In this document: one piece after another, positions 42,874 to 51,249 of the stretch
Numbering within the stretch: the first letter of the stretch is position 1
Layout: every line of letters begins with the position of its first letter
Assembly (NCBI GenBank): GCA_024234325.1
Contig: JACKOJ010000005.1
Span: forward strand, 1 to 64,000
From: Pseudomonadales bacterium
GTDB lineage: Bacteria; Pseudomonadota; Gammaproteobacteria; Pseudomonadales; Pseudohongiellaceae
Reading direction: 5' to 3'
DNA: 64,000 bases
Program-made: the position numbers and the translations under genes
Notes under the pieces: model-generated
What the model saw: only the letters and a program-made list of their open reading frames with translations
What the model was told of the DNA's origin: nothing
The model's database searches: none

Positions 42874-43896
42874 ATGAGTATTCCAAGAATTGCGATCAAT
42901 GGTTTCGGGCGTATCGGGCGCACAGTGATGCGCATTGCCAAACTGCGGGGCCACTACAACGTGGTGGCCGTTAACGATCTCTCCACCGCCGAGCAACTGG
43001 CCTATGCTTTCAAGTACGACAGTATTCACGGCGTCTACCCCGGCAAGGTCTCCGTTGATGGCAATCGCATGGAGATTGATGGCGATCCTTTCGTTGTTCT
43101 CTCCGAGCGTGATCCTGCGAAATTGCCCTGGAAGGAGCTCGGGGTCGATTATGTGGTCGAGGCCAGCGGCCAGTTCCGCAAGATTGCCGACCTCAACAAG
43201 CATCTCGACGCCGGGGCCAGGCGGGTCATCGTGACGGTGCCCACCAAGGAGCCCCTGGATGCGACACTCGTCATGGGCGTGAATGATCAGGTCGTCACCC
43301 CCGAGTCCCGCATTATCAGTAATGCCAGTTGCACCACCAATTGCGCCGCGCCTCTGGTCAAGGTGCTGCAGGAGCGCTTCGGCATTCGGCATGGCCTGCT
43401 GACCACGGTGCACGCCTACACCTCGGATCAGCGCCTGATTGATGCCCCGCACGACGACAAGCGGCGCTCACGCAATGCCGCCACCAACATTGTCCCCACC
43501 TCGACGGGCGCGGCGCGCACCATTGGGGTTATCCTGCCCGAGCTGAAGGGGCGCCTCGACGGTGTCGCCATGCGGGTGCCGGTGCCCGATGGCAGCCTGG
43601 TGGATTTGACGGTGGAGCTGGAACAGGACGTGACCGTCGAGCAGGTGAACGAGGCGATGAAAGAGGCAGCAGGCGGAGCATTGCACGGAATTCTGGACTA
43701 CTGCACAGAAGCGATCGTTTCCAGTGATATCATCGGCAACTCGCATTCGAGCATCTTCGATGCGGAGCTGACCCAGGTTATGCAGAAGCGCATGGTCAAG
43801 GTCATTGCCTGGTATGACAACGAGTGGGGCTACAGCACCCGTGTGGAAAACCTGATCGAGCGTCTTGCCCGCATGGATGGCATGTCGCCGCGATAG
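42874..43896 (+). CDS. gap: Glyceraldehyde-3-phosphate dehydrogenase
   Basis: GAPDH interconverts glyceraldehyde-3-phosphate and 1,3-bisphosphoglycerate with NAD(P). The 340-aa protein has the Rossmann motif INGFGRIGRTVMR, the catalytic cysteine in SNASCTTNCAAPL (about residue 155), the catalytic His in TVHAYTSDQ, and WYDNEWGYSTRV near the C-terminus. The start at 42874 has an excellent GGGAGG. Asn rather than Asp after the first strand (VAVNDLS) is common to both cofactor types, so NAD versus NADP use is not decided. A DUF748 gene follows after 16 bases. Confidence 0.96.
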   Translation: MSIPRIAINGFGRIGRTVMRIAKLRGHYNVVAVNDLSTAEQLAYAFKYDSIHGVYPGKVSVDGNRMEIDGDPFVVLSERDPAKLPWKELGVDYVVEASGQFRKIADLNKHLDAGARRVIVTVPTKEPLDATLVMGVNDQVVTPESRIISNASCTTNCAAPLVKVLQERFGIRHGLLTTVHAYTSDQRLIDAPHDDKRRSRNAATNIVPTSTGAARTIGVILPELKGRLDGVAMRVPVPDGSLVDLTVELEQDVTVEQVNEAMKEAAGGALHGILDYCTEAIVSSDIIGNSHSSIFDAELTQVMQKRMVKVIAWYDNEWGYSTRVENLIERLARMDGMSPR

Positions 43897-43912
43897 CGCC
43901 TAAGAGGAAGGA

Positions 43913-46900
43913 ATGGCAACAGCAGACGAAGCAACGCGTAAGCCCATACCGCGCCTGTGGTGGTGGCTGGCGGGTGTGCTGCTCGCCTGGGCGCTGCTGG
44001 GTGGCGTGGTGGCGCCCATGGTGCTTCGCCAGCAGCTCATGCCATTGCTGCAGCAGCGGCTCGGGGACAACGTCAGCCTGGGCCGTATCCGCATCAATCC
44101 CTTTACTCTTGCGGCCACGATAGAGAGCTTCGATCTGAGGGACGGGCAGGGCGAGCGCCTGCTGGCCTTCGATACCGTGTACGCAAACCTTGCGCTCTTC
44201 CCCCTGCTGGAGGGCACTGTCCAGGTGCAGCAGCTCTGGGTGGATGGCCTGTATGTCGGTGTGCACCGCTACAGCGAGACAGACACCAATATTGCCCGCC
44301 TGCTGGCGCACGTGAATGACACCGCGCCTGTGGCTCCTGCAGCACCGCCCTCCAAAGATGAACCCGCCATGCCCCGCATCGATATCCTGTTGCTGGAGCT
44401 GACGGGCGCCAGCATCGGCTATGTGGACGAGGTGCCTGCCGTGCCTTTCCGCACCCATGTCGAGGCGGTGGACATCGCAATCACCAATCTCAGCACGGTG
44501 CCCGAGTCCGAGGCGGCAGATCAGTCCTTTACCCTGGCCCTGGGCGACGGCACGCAGTTACGCTGGCGCGGGGACATCAGTATCGCGCCCATCGCCTCCA
44601 GTGGTGATCTGCAGTTGTTCGGTCCGGTCACCGAACTCGCGTACCGCTACTTTCAGGAGCAGATACCGGTGGTGCTGGACGGCGGCTGGTTCGATGCCGG
44701 GCTCGACTACGAGTTTTCCCTGGGCAACGACGGCGCCCCGCAACTGCGGCTGCGCAATATGCAGGTGTCGCTCAGCAATCTCGATATCCTCTCACCCGAA
44801 AACGGAGAATTACTCGCCCGGCTGCCCACTCTTGCGTTGAGTGGGGGGGATCTTGATCTGGCCAGGCGCCAGGTGCAGTTCAATCGTTTGCAACTGGCGG
44901 ATTTTGACATTCGCCCCACGCGTTACAGCGATGGCAGCATCAATTTCCTGCGCCTGCTGCCGGAAACGGAACAGGAAACTGCAGCCGCCACTGCCGATGC
45001 TGGAAGCGATTCCAGCCCCTGGGATCTGCGCATTACGGAGACGGCTGTCGAGCGCTGGCGTATCCAGTTGCGTGACGAAGTGCCGCAGCAGCCGGTCGCA
45101 GTGGCGCTGGGCCTGAATGTGCGTGCCACCAACATCAGCAATCGCGCCAACGCTCCCATCAATGTCGATACCGATATCAGCCTGGGTTCGGGTGGGCGGC
45201 TGCGTGCGGGAGGTGCGCTGACGGTGTTGCCTACGCCACGCTACGACGGCGAGTTCACGCTGGAAAATCTGGCCCTGCCGGTGGTGCAACCCTATCTGCA
45301 GGAGCTGGCCAATATCCATCTGGACAGTGGTGTGCTGAGGGCAGAGGGCAATGTCTCCTATGCGCCAACGCAATCCGGTTTCAGCGGTGCGCTGGCGCTG
45401 GAAGGCCTTGGCATCACGGATACCGGGGAAAACGAGGCTCTGTTCGGCATCGATTCGCTGCAGGTCGAGGCCATCAATCTGCGAACAGGGGAGCAGACCT
45501 CGGTGGACGTCGGCGCCATTCGCCTGACGCACCCCTATGCCCGGGTCGAGATTGAGGCCGATGGCAGTACCAACATCGGGCGGGTGATGAGACCGGACAG
45601 CGGCGAGCCCGAGACTCTGGAAGAGACTCCCGAGCCTGCGGCGCCGACGCCTCTGCCCCCGGTTCGTATCGATCAGGTCGTCATCAGCGGTGCCAGTGCA
45701 GACTTCAGTGATCGCAGCCTGCCACTGCCCTTTGCGGTTCACATGGATGCCCTCGGAGGAGAGATCTCCGCCATCTCCAGCCAGTCCACGGAACCGGCGC
45801 GTGTCATGCTGGAAGGCCAGGTGGACGAGTTCGGACTGGCGAGTATTTCCGGTCGTTTGCGTCCCCTGGATTTTGCGTCCCTGACTGAAATCGATCTCAG
45901 TTTCCGCAATCTGGATATCCCTAGCCTGTCACCCTACATGATCAAGTTTGCCGGGCGGCGCATCGACGACGGGGATCTCGATGTGGATCTTTCCTACCGC
46001 ATTCAGGAGCGGCAATTGCAGGGCGACAACGCCATGGTGATGCGTGACCTCGTGCTGGGAGAGCGGGTGCCGCACCCCGATGCGCTGGACCTGCCGCTGG
46101 GTTTGGCCATTGCACTGCTCAAGGATCGCAATGGGGTGATTGATCTGGCAGTACCGGTCACGGGCGATCTGGACAATCCGCAATTCAGCTACGGCAGCGT
46201 CATCAGCACGGCGCTGGCCAACATCATCCGCAATATCGTGACGTCTCCTTTCCGTTTTCTGGCAGGCCTGGTCGGGGGTGGAGAAGACGATGATTTCGGG
46301 GTGATTGCCTTCATGCCCGGGCGCAGCGATCTGCTGCCGCCGGAGCGGGAAAAGCTGCTCAAGCTGGGCAGTGCCCTGATTGAGCGACCGCAGTTGCAGC
46401 TTGACCTCACCGGGGTCTATGAGCGGACGACAGACCGCGAAGCCATGCAACAGAATGTCTTCGATGCCCGCGTGGGGCTGGCGCTGGAGGCCGCACGCCA
46501 GGCTGCAGAGGATGCGCGGGCGCTGGCCGAGGCGCAGGTAGCGGTGGCGGAACGGCCGGAAACCATTCCGGTGCCCGCGATACCCACTGCCACCGAGTTA
46601 CGGCGACAGGTGCTGGAGCGCTTTTATCGGCAGTCGGCGGTGGATCTGGCGGCAGGGGAGGATGCCGAGGCCTTCCTCACGTCACAGCGTGCAGAATTCA
46701 CAAGCCAGGAGGGTCAGCTTGATGAAACGGCCTACCTGGAATCCCTGCGGCGAGCCCTGATTGCGCGGGAGCCCATCACCCAGGCCGATCTCGAAAGGCT
46801 GGCGCAGGAGCGGCTGAACGCCATTGTTACCGCCCTCTCGGGGCTGGATGCCACGCTGGCACCGCGCCTGCAGGCACATGCGGAGAGTGCGGCGGTCACT

Positions 46901-46963
46901 CTGGAAGCAGCGCGGGTGCCGATGGAGCTGTCCCTGTCGGCGATCAATGCCCGTGGCAGATGA
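43913..46963 (+). CDS. DUF748 (AsmA-like) large envelope protein
   Basis: The 1016-aa protein has one N-terminal membrane helix (residues about 13-37; LWWWLAGVLLAWALLGG) and a long periplasmic part made of beta-rich repeats, as in the DUF748 family. That family belongs to the AsmA/YhdP-like bridge-type proteins implicated in phospholipid traffic and outer-membrane integrity. A Pro/Glu-rich linker occurs near residues 560-585. The C-terminal 250 residues contain FVxxRSDLLPPEREKLLKLG-like and coiled Ala/Glu-rich helices. No enzyme motif is seen. It is probably co-transcribed with gap; the pairing has no obvious functional meaning. Confidence 0.8.
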   Translation: MATADEATRKPIPRLWWWLAGVLLAWALLGGVVAPMVLRQQLMPLLQQRLGDNVSLGRIRINPFTLAATIESFDLRDGQGERLLAFDTVYANLALFPLLEGTVQVQQLWVDGLYVGVHRYSETDTNIARLLAHVNDTAPVAPAAPPSKDEPAMPRIDILLLELTGASIGYVDEVPAVPFRTHVEAVDIAITNLSTVPESEAADQSFTLALGDGTQLRWRGDISIAPIASSGDLQLFGPVTELAYRYFQEQIPVVLDGGWFDAGLDYEFSLGNDGAPQLRLRNMQVSLSNLDILSPENGELLARLPTLALSGGDLDLARRQVQFNRLQLADFDIRPTRYSDGSINFLRLLPETEQETAAATADAGSDSSPWDLRITETAVERWRIQLRDEVPQQPVAVALGLNVRATNISNRANAPINVDTDISLGSGGRLRAGGALTVLPTPRYDGEFTLENLALPVVQPYLQELANIHLDSGVLRAEGNVSYAPTQSGFSGALALEGLGITDTGENEALFGIDSLQVEAINLRTGEQTSVDVGAIRLTHPYARVEIEADGSTNIGRVMRPDSGEPETLEETPEPAAPTPLPPVRIDQVVISGASADFSDRSLPLPFAVHMDALGGEISAISSQSTEPARVMLEGQVDEFGLASISGRLRPLDFASLTEIDLSFRNLDIPSLSPYMIKFAGRRIDDGDLDVDLSYRIQERQLQGDNAMVMRDLVLGERVPHPDALDLPLGLAIALLKDRNGVIDLAVPVTGDLDNPQFSYGSVISTALANIIRNIVTSPFRFLAGLVGGGEDDDFGVIAFMPGRSDLLPPEREKLLKLGSALIERPQLQLDLTGVYERTTDREAMQQNVFDARVGLALEAARQAAEDARALAEAQVAVAERPETIPVPAIPTATELRRQVLERFYRQSAVDLAAGEDAEAFLTSQRAEFTSQEGQLDETAYLESLRRALIAREPITQADLERLAQERLNAIVTALSGLDATLAPRLQAHAESAAVTLEAARVPMELSLSAINARGR

Positions 46964-46968
46964 GAAGC

Positions 46969-47002
46969 ATTCGCATTTAATAGAAAAGGCGAATTGTTTT
47001 TA
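46969..47002 (+). terminator. Weak terminator-like hairpin after the DUF748 gene
   Basis: ATTCGC (46969-46974) can pair with GCGAAT (46989-46994) around an AT-rich loop, followed by TGTTTTTAT. The stem is short, so this is a weak call. Confidence 0.4.
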
Positions 47003-47077
47003 TAGAAATTAATAAATTTTATTTGTTGTAAGGCTGTCCTACTCTAGGCTCGTGTTCTTCCCTGGAGGCATCCCAAG

Positions 47078-47275
47078 ATGCGTAAGACAATCAGCTTTGC
47101 AATGGTGCATTTCACAGTGGCCTTCACCCTGGCCTGGGTGATGACAGGGAGCTGGATCGTCGGCGGTGCCCTCGCCCTGGTGGAACCGGCAGTCAATACG
47201 GTCGCGTTCTTCTTTCATGAAAAGGCCTGGCAGTATCTGCAGGCGCGTCGGGAGCTGTCCGCCCTGCCATTCTGA
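47078..47275 (+). CDS. DUF2061 family small membrane protein
   Basis: The 65-aa protein has two hydrophobic stretches (residues 5-22 and 26-46) and the family motif AFFFHEKAWQYL at the C-terminus. It starts MRKTISFAMVHFTVAFTLAW, typical of DUF2061. Function is unknown. A Shine-Dalgarno (GGAGG) lies upstream and an AT-rich 115-base gap before it may hold a promoter. It is separate in strand context only from the DnaT-like gene that follows. Confidence 0.85.
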   Translation: MRKTISFAMVHFTVAFTLAWVMTGSWIVGGALALVEPAVNTVAFFFHEKAWQYLQARRELSALPF

Positions 47276-47319
47276 CGCAGCAAGCTTTCCACTGCCTGCC
47301 GCGGCGCCTGTGACCGGGG

Positions 47320-47351
47320 CCTGTGCTCAGTGCCTGTGCTCAGTGCCTGTG
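47320..47351 (+). repeat. Short tandem repeat, 13-bp unit
   Basis: CCTGTGCTCAGTG is repeated exactly at 47320-47332 and 47333-47345, followed by a partial third copy. It lies in the 161-base gap before the DnaT-like gene. Confidence 0.8.
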
Positions 47352-47436
47352 ATAGCATGGCGGCTCGTTCAAGGCAGCGTCAAAGTTACGCGCCGCCAAT
47401 GTAAAACGGGCCGCCATCGGCCACCCAGGGTTTCCC

Positions 47437-48564
47437 ATGCAGTCCTCTCTCGTTCCGGAACGTCCTCTGGTGATTTCACCGACTCTGGCCGCCACCATTG
47501 GCCTGGAGGAGGCTGTCATGCTGCATGTGCTGACCGAGCTGATGGCACACCGGACGCTGCTCCCCCGTGACGGCCTGCGCTGGGTCGAGCTGACGCAGCA
47601 GGAGTTGTCCGATGCCCTGCCGTTCTGGGCGCTGATCGACATTCGTCGGGTACAGAAGTCCTTGCTGGATCTCGGGCTGATACTGCTGGATGCGAAGGCT
47701 GCGGAGCAGGATGACGGCTGCCTCTACGCGATTAACCAGCGTCAGGAACAGGCGTCCGATACTGCGCCGATACCACCAGCACCTGCCCCTGTGGCCCAGG
47801 CCCCGCGAGCCGGCGCAAGCTATATCCCCTCCAACTGGCAGCCGGGCGAGGAATGGCTGCGCCAGTGCCGCCAGCAGAACATTCCCGAGGCCTTTGTCCG
47901 GGATCTGGTGCCCGGCTTTGTCATGTACTGGCGCGAGCGCGGCCAGGCGCGTTTTTCCTGGGGCAATGCCTTCTACAAATACGTGTTGCGGGAATGGCGT
48001 TCGGAGCAGTCCCGCCGGGGCATGGCCGAGCTGGACAGCGAAATGTCAGCGCACTGGTGGCCGAGCCAGGATGCCCTGACGATTCTGGAGAACGCGGGGA
48101 TCAGCGCGGGCTTTATCGAGGACGCGGTGCCCGAGTTTGTGCTGTACTGGCGCGAGCGTGGTGTCAGCTCCGGTGCCTGGAATACCCGGTTTATCGAGCA
48201 TGTGCGCCGGCAGTGGGCGCGCTATTCGGCGTCCATTCATCACGACACCCAGCCGCGCCGCATTCCGGACGACTGGCAACCCAGCCCGGAATGCTTCGAG
48301 ATTCTGCGTCTGGCCGAGATCGACGAAGGCTTTGCCCGTGGCAAGGTCAGCGAGTTCGTGTTGTACTGGCGCGACACCAACCAGGTGCATGCCTCCTGGA
48401 ATACCCGTTTCCTGCAGTTCATCAAATACCAATGGGCGCGACGCCTGCTCGACGCCCCGGACATGAGTATCAGCCATGCAGAAAATCAATCCTTTATTGG
48501 AAAGGGCCAGCAAGAGCCTGGCGCAGCCCTGCGCAGATTCACAGACCGAAGCTGGGCGGAATAA
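47437..48564 (+). CDS. DnaT-like protein with three tandem DnaT-type DNA-binding domains
   Basis: The 375-aa protein has an N-terminal winged-helix-like region (residues 1-110; LTEL..RDGLRWVELTQQELSDALPFW) and a Pro/Ala linker (about 110-130). Three copies of the DnaT C-terminal ssDNA-binding domain follow, near residues 133-190, 205-262 and 279-335. Each starts with WxPS/WQPGE and contains the motif FVxYWRERG/FVLYWRD followed by a Trp-Asn-x-x-F/Y helix. E. coli DnaT has one such domain and helps load DnaC-DnaB during PriA restart. The downstream lambda-P-like gene overlaps by 89 bases, so the two are a probable helicase-loading pair. The tripled domain is unusual compared with E. coli DnaT. 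Confidence 0.82.
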   Translation: MQSSLVPERPLVISPTLAATIGLEEAVMLHVLTELMAHRTLLPRDGLRWVELTQQELSDALPFWALIDIRRVQKSLLDLGLILLDAKAAEQDDGCLYAINQRQEQASDTAPIPPAPAPVAQAPRAGASYIPSNWQPGEEWLRQCRQQNIPEAFVRDLVPGFVMYWRERGQARFSWGNAFYKYVLREWRSEQSRRGMAELDSEMSAHWWPSQDALTILENAGISAGFIEDAVPEFVLYWRERGVSSGAWNTRFIEHVRRQWARYSASIHHDTQPRRIPDDWQPSPECFEILRLAEIDEGFARGKVSEFVLYWRDTNQVHASWNTRFLQFIKYQWARRLLDAPDMSISHAENQSFIGKGQQEPGAALRRFTDRSWAE

Positions 48565-49147
48565 GGGCGCGCAGCGCGGTGACGGCCCGGACAGGATCGA
48601 CGCCATCAATCAGCTCTTCGCGGAGTTTGAGCTGGCCTATCACAATCAGTATTACAAGGCTTATGGTTCCGAAGAGCGCCTGACGCTGGCGAAGAAATAC
48701 TGGCTGGGCTGCCTGTCCTCCTACGCCCCGGCACAGATCGTGGCGGCGGCGCGCCACGCGGTGAAGACCCATGATTTCCTGCCCACGGTGTCAGTGGTGG
48801 TCAAGGCCTGTGAGGAGGGGTTTGGTCTGTTTGGATTGCCGTCTCCCCACGATGCCTATATCGAGGCCTGCCGGGCGGAGTCGCCCAAATCGGAAGCACC
48901 GTGGAGTCATGAGGCGGTCTATCTGGCGGGAAAGGCGACAGACTGGTTTCTTCTCGCCTCCGAACCCGAGGACAAGGTGTTTCCCCTGTTTCAGTACCAC
49001 TACCACCTGCTGTGCCAGCGGGTGATGCGCGGCGAGACGCTGGAGATGCCGACCCCCGCTGCGCTGCCCGAGCACATTCCGCAGCCGCTGTCCGGCGAGG
49101 AAAACCATGCCCGCATGCAGAAGCTGCGGCAGGAGCTGGGACTGTAG
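48476..49147 (+). CDS. Replication protein P-like (helicase loader family)
   Basis: The 223-aa protein resembles the lambda P/replication protein P family, which binds DnaB and delivers it to replication origins. Supporting features are INQLFAEFELAYHNQYYKAYGS (about residues 45-65), KKYWLGCLSSYAPAQIVAAARHAV, and FLPTVSVVVKACEE, which match the family centre. It overlaps the DnaT-like gene by 89 bases. Its stop codon TAG is the first part of a REP unit (49144-49168), so the reading frame ends inside the repeat. No phage genes surround it, and its GC content looks like the rest of the window, so it appears to be a settled chromosomal gene. Confidence 0.78.
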   Translation: MQKINPLLERASKSLAQPCADSQTEAGRNKGAQRGDGPDRIDAINQLFAEFELAYHNQYYKAYGSEERLTLAKKYWLGCLSSYAPAQIVAAARHAVKTHDFLPTVSVVVKACEEGFGLFGLPSPHDAYIEACRAESPKSEAPWSHEAVYLAGKATDWFLLASEPEDKVFPLFQYHYHLLCQRVMRGETLEMPTPAALPEHIPQPLSGEENHARMQKLRQELGL

Positions 49148-49168
49148 GAGCCTGCCCTGCAGGCGATC
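49144..49168. repeat. REP-like unit overlapping the stop codon of the P-like gene
   Basis: GTAGGAGCCTGCCCTGCAGG plus CGATC is the same unit as in the rnr-rlmB array. Its TAG (49145-49147) is the stop codon of the upstream gene. Confidence 0.9.
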
Positions 49169-49248
49169 GATTCAGAAGCCCTCAAAAGATCCAATCGCCA
49201 GCTCGCTGGCTCCCACAGTGAGGCACCCTGCGGAGCCAGCGTCGCCGT

Positions 49249-50916
49249 TCAGGCCAGTTTCTTGTACTTCATTCGCGTCGGCTGTGCCTGGTCGCCCAGG
49301 CGCTTGCGCCGGTCCGCCTCGTAATCGCTGTAATTGCCCTCGTGGAACACCACCTGGCTGTTGCCCTCGAAGGCGAGGATGTGCGTGCACAGCCGGTCCA
49401 GGAACCAGCGGTCGTGGGAAACAACAATCGCGCTGCCGGGGAAGTTCAGCAGCCCTTCCTCCAGTGCCCGCAGAGTCTCCACGTCGAGATCGTTGGTCGG
49501 TTCGTCCAGCAGCAGGACGTTGGCGCCACGCCGCAGCAGCTTTGCCAGGTGCAGGCGGTTGCGTTCCCCGCCGGAGAGATCCTTGACGAATTTCTGCTGG
49601 TCGCTGCCACGGAAGTTGAAGCGGCTGGCATAGGAGCGTGACTGCACCTCGTAGCGGCCGATCTGCAGGATGTCCTGCCCGTCGGAGATTTCCTGCCACA
49701 CGGTGGCGTTGTCATCCAGCGCATCGCGGCTCTGGTCCACATAGGCCAGGTCCACGGTGTCGCCGAGGCGGATGCTGCCGCTGTCGGGCGCTTCCTGCCC
49801 CACCAGCATGCGCAGGAAGGTGGTCTTGCCGGCGCCGTTGCCGCCGATGATGCCGACGATGCTGCCCCTGGGAATGCTGAAGCTGAGGTTGTCGATCAGG
49901 GTGCGATCCCCGAAACCCTTGCTCAGGTTTTCCACCTCGATGACCACGTCGCCCAGGCGCGGGCCCGGCGGAATGTACAGCTCGGTGGTCTCGTTGCGCT
50001 TCTGGAACTCCTGGGAATTCAGCTCCTCGAAGCGCGCCAGGCGCGCCTTGCTCTTGGCCTGACGGCCCTTGGGGTTCTGTCTCACCCATTCCAGTTCGGA
50101 CTTGATGGTGCGCTCGCGGGCGGCCTCCTGCTTGGCCTCCACCGCCAGGCGCTGCTCTTTCGCTTCCAGCCAATTGGTGTAGTTGCCTTCATAGGGAATG
50201 CCGTGGCCGCGGTCGAGTTCCAGAATCCAGCCCGCCGCGTTGTCGAGGAAGTAGCGGTCGTGGGTGATGGCGACCACGGTGCCGGGATAATCCTGCAGGA
50301 AGCGCTCCAGCCAGGCGACGCTCTCGGCGTCGAGGTGGTTGGTTGGCTCGTCCAGCAGCAGCATGTCCGGCTTGGACAGCAGCAGGCGGCACAGGGCCAC
50401 GCGGCGCTTCTCACCGCCGGAGAGCTTGGACACGTCCGCATCCCACGGCGGCAGGCGCAGTGCGTCGGCAGCGATATCCAGCTTGCGTTCGACGTCCCAG
50501 CCGTCGGCGGCGTCGATGGCATTCTGCAGTTCGCCCTGCTTCTCCAGCAGATCGTTCATTTCCTCGTCGCTCATCGGTTCCGCAAAGCGGTCGCTGATGG
50601 CATTGAACTGTTCCACCAGGCTCATGAGCTCGCTGATGCCTTCCTCGACATTGCCGCGCACATCCTTTTCGGCGTTCAGCATCGGCTCCTGGGGCAGGTA
50701 GCCGATGTTGATGCCCGTCTGGGCGCGTGCCTCGCCGTGATGCTCCTTGTCGACACCGGCCATGATCCGCAGCAGGGAAGACTTGCCCGAACCGTTGAGG
50801 CCGAGCACGCCGATCTTGGCGCCCGGGAAGAATGACAGGGAGATGTCCTTGAGGATTTCGCGTTTGGGCGGGACGATCTTCCCGACCTGATGCATGGTGT
50901 AAACGAACTGAGCCAT
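49249..50916 (-). CDS. ettA: Energy-dependent translational throttle protein EttA
   Basis: EttA is an ABC-F ATPase that binds the ribosomal E site and gates entry into elongation according to the ATP/ADP ratio. The 555-aa protein has two ABC domains without membrane parts: Walker A GLNGSGKSSLLR and GGNGAGKTTFLR; signatures SKLSGGEKRR and KDLSGGERNR; and LLLDEPTNHLDAESV and LLLDEPTNDLDVETL. The inter-domain P-site tRNA-interaction region contains ELEWVRQNPKGRQAKSKARL. The EttA-type arm in domain 1 and length agree with E. coli (555 aa). The start at 50916 (MAQFVYTMHQVGKIVPPKRE) matches the family. Confidence 0.97.
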   Translation of the reverse strand: MAQFVYTMHQVGKIVPPKREILKDISLSFFPGAKIGVLGLNGSGKSSLLRIMAGVDKEHHGEARAQTGINIGYLPQEPMLNAEKDVRGNVEEGISELMSLVEQFNAISDRFAEPMSDEEMNDLLEKQGELQNAIDAADGWDVERKLDIAADALRLPPWDADVSKLSGGEKRRVALCRLLLSKPDMLLLDEPTNHLDAESVAWLERFLQDYPGTVVAITHDRYFLDNAAGWILELDRGHGIPYEGNYTNWLEAKEQRLAVEAKQEAARERTIKSELEWVRQNPKGRQAKSKARLARFEELNSQEFQKRNETTELYIPPGPRLGDVVIEVENLSKGFGDRTLIDNLSFSIPRGSIVGIIGGNGAGKTTFLRMLVGQEAPDSGSIRLGDTVDLAYVDQSRDALDDNATVWQEISDGQDILQIGRYEVQSRSYASRFNFRGSDQQKFVKDLSGGERNRLHLAKLLRRGANVLLLDEPTNDLDVETLRALEEGLLNFPGSAIVVSHDRWFLDRLCTHILAFEGNSQVVFHEGNYSDYEADRRKRLGDQAQPTRMKYKKLA

Positions 50917-51016
50917 AAAGATTGAGTCCTGATGTTGCCGAGGTTCGCGCGTGTTAGTGAGCGCTGATTTGTCGCGCATTATGGCACAGTCAAGGTTCCG
51001 AAATCTTCGGAGCATG

Positions 51017-51080
51017 GATCGCCTGCAGGGCAGGCTCCCACAGCCAGCGCCCGCTGCAGGAGCCTGCCCTGCAGGCGATC
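51017..51080. repeat. Inverted pair of REP-like units upstream of glyA
   Basis: GATCGCCTGCAGGGCAGGCT (51017-51036) and its reverse complement (51061-51080) face each other across about 24 bases, forming a BIME-like pair. The 333-base gap 50917-51249 also contains a probable glyA -10 (TAAAAT, 51205-51210); no gene is seen. Confidence 0.9.
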
Positions 51081-51249
51081 ATGCCTCTGTCCGCAGCGCG
51101 CTGTTTTGACAATATGCAGTCACTTCATACTTTGAATGCAAAAAAATCCAGCGAATTTGCGGGCTGCAAACCCTTTTTAGGGTGCTCCCTCCGGGGGCTT
51201 GCTGTAAAATGGCGCTCCACTGAAACTTAGCCAGCCTACGGGGTACTGA

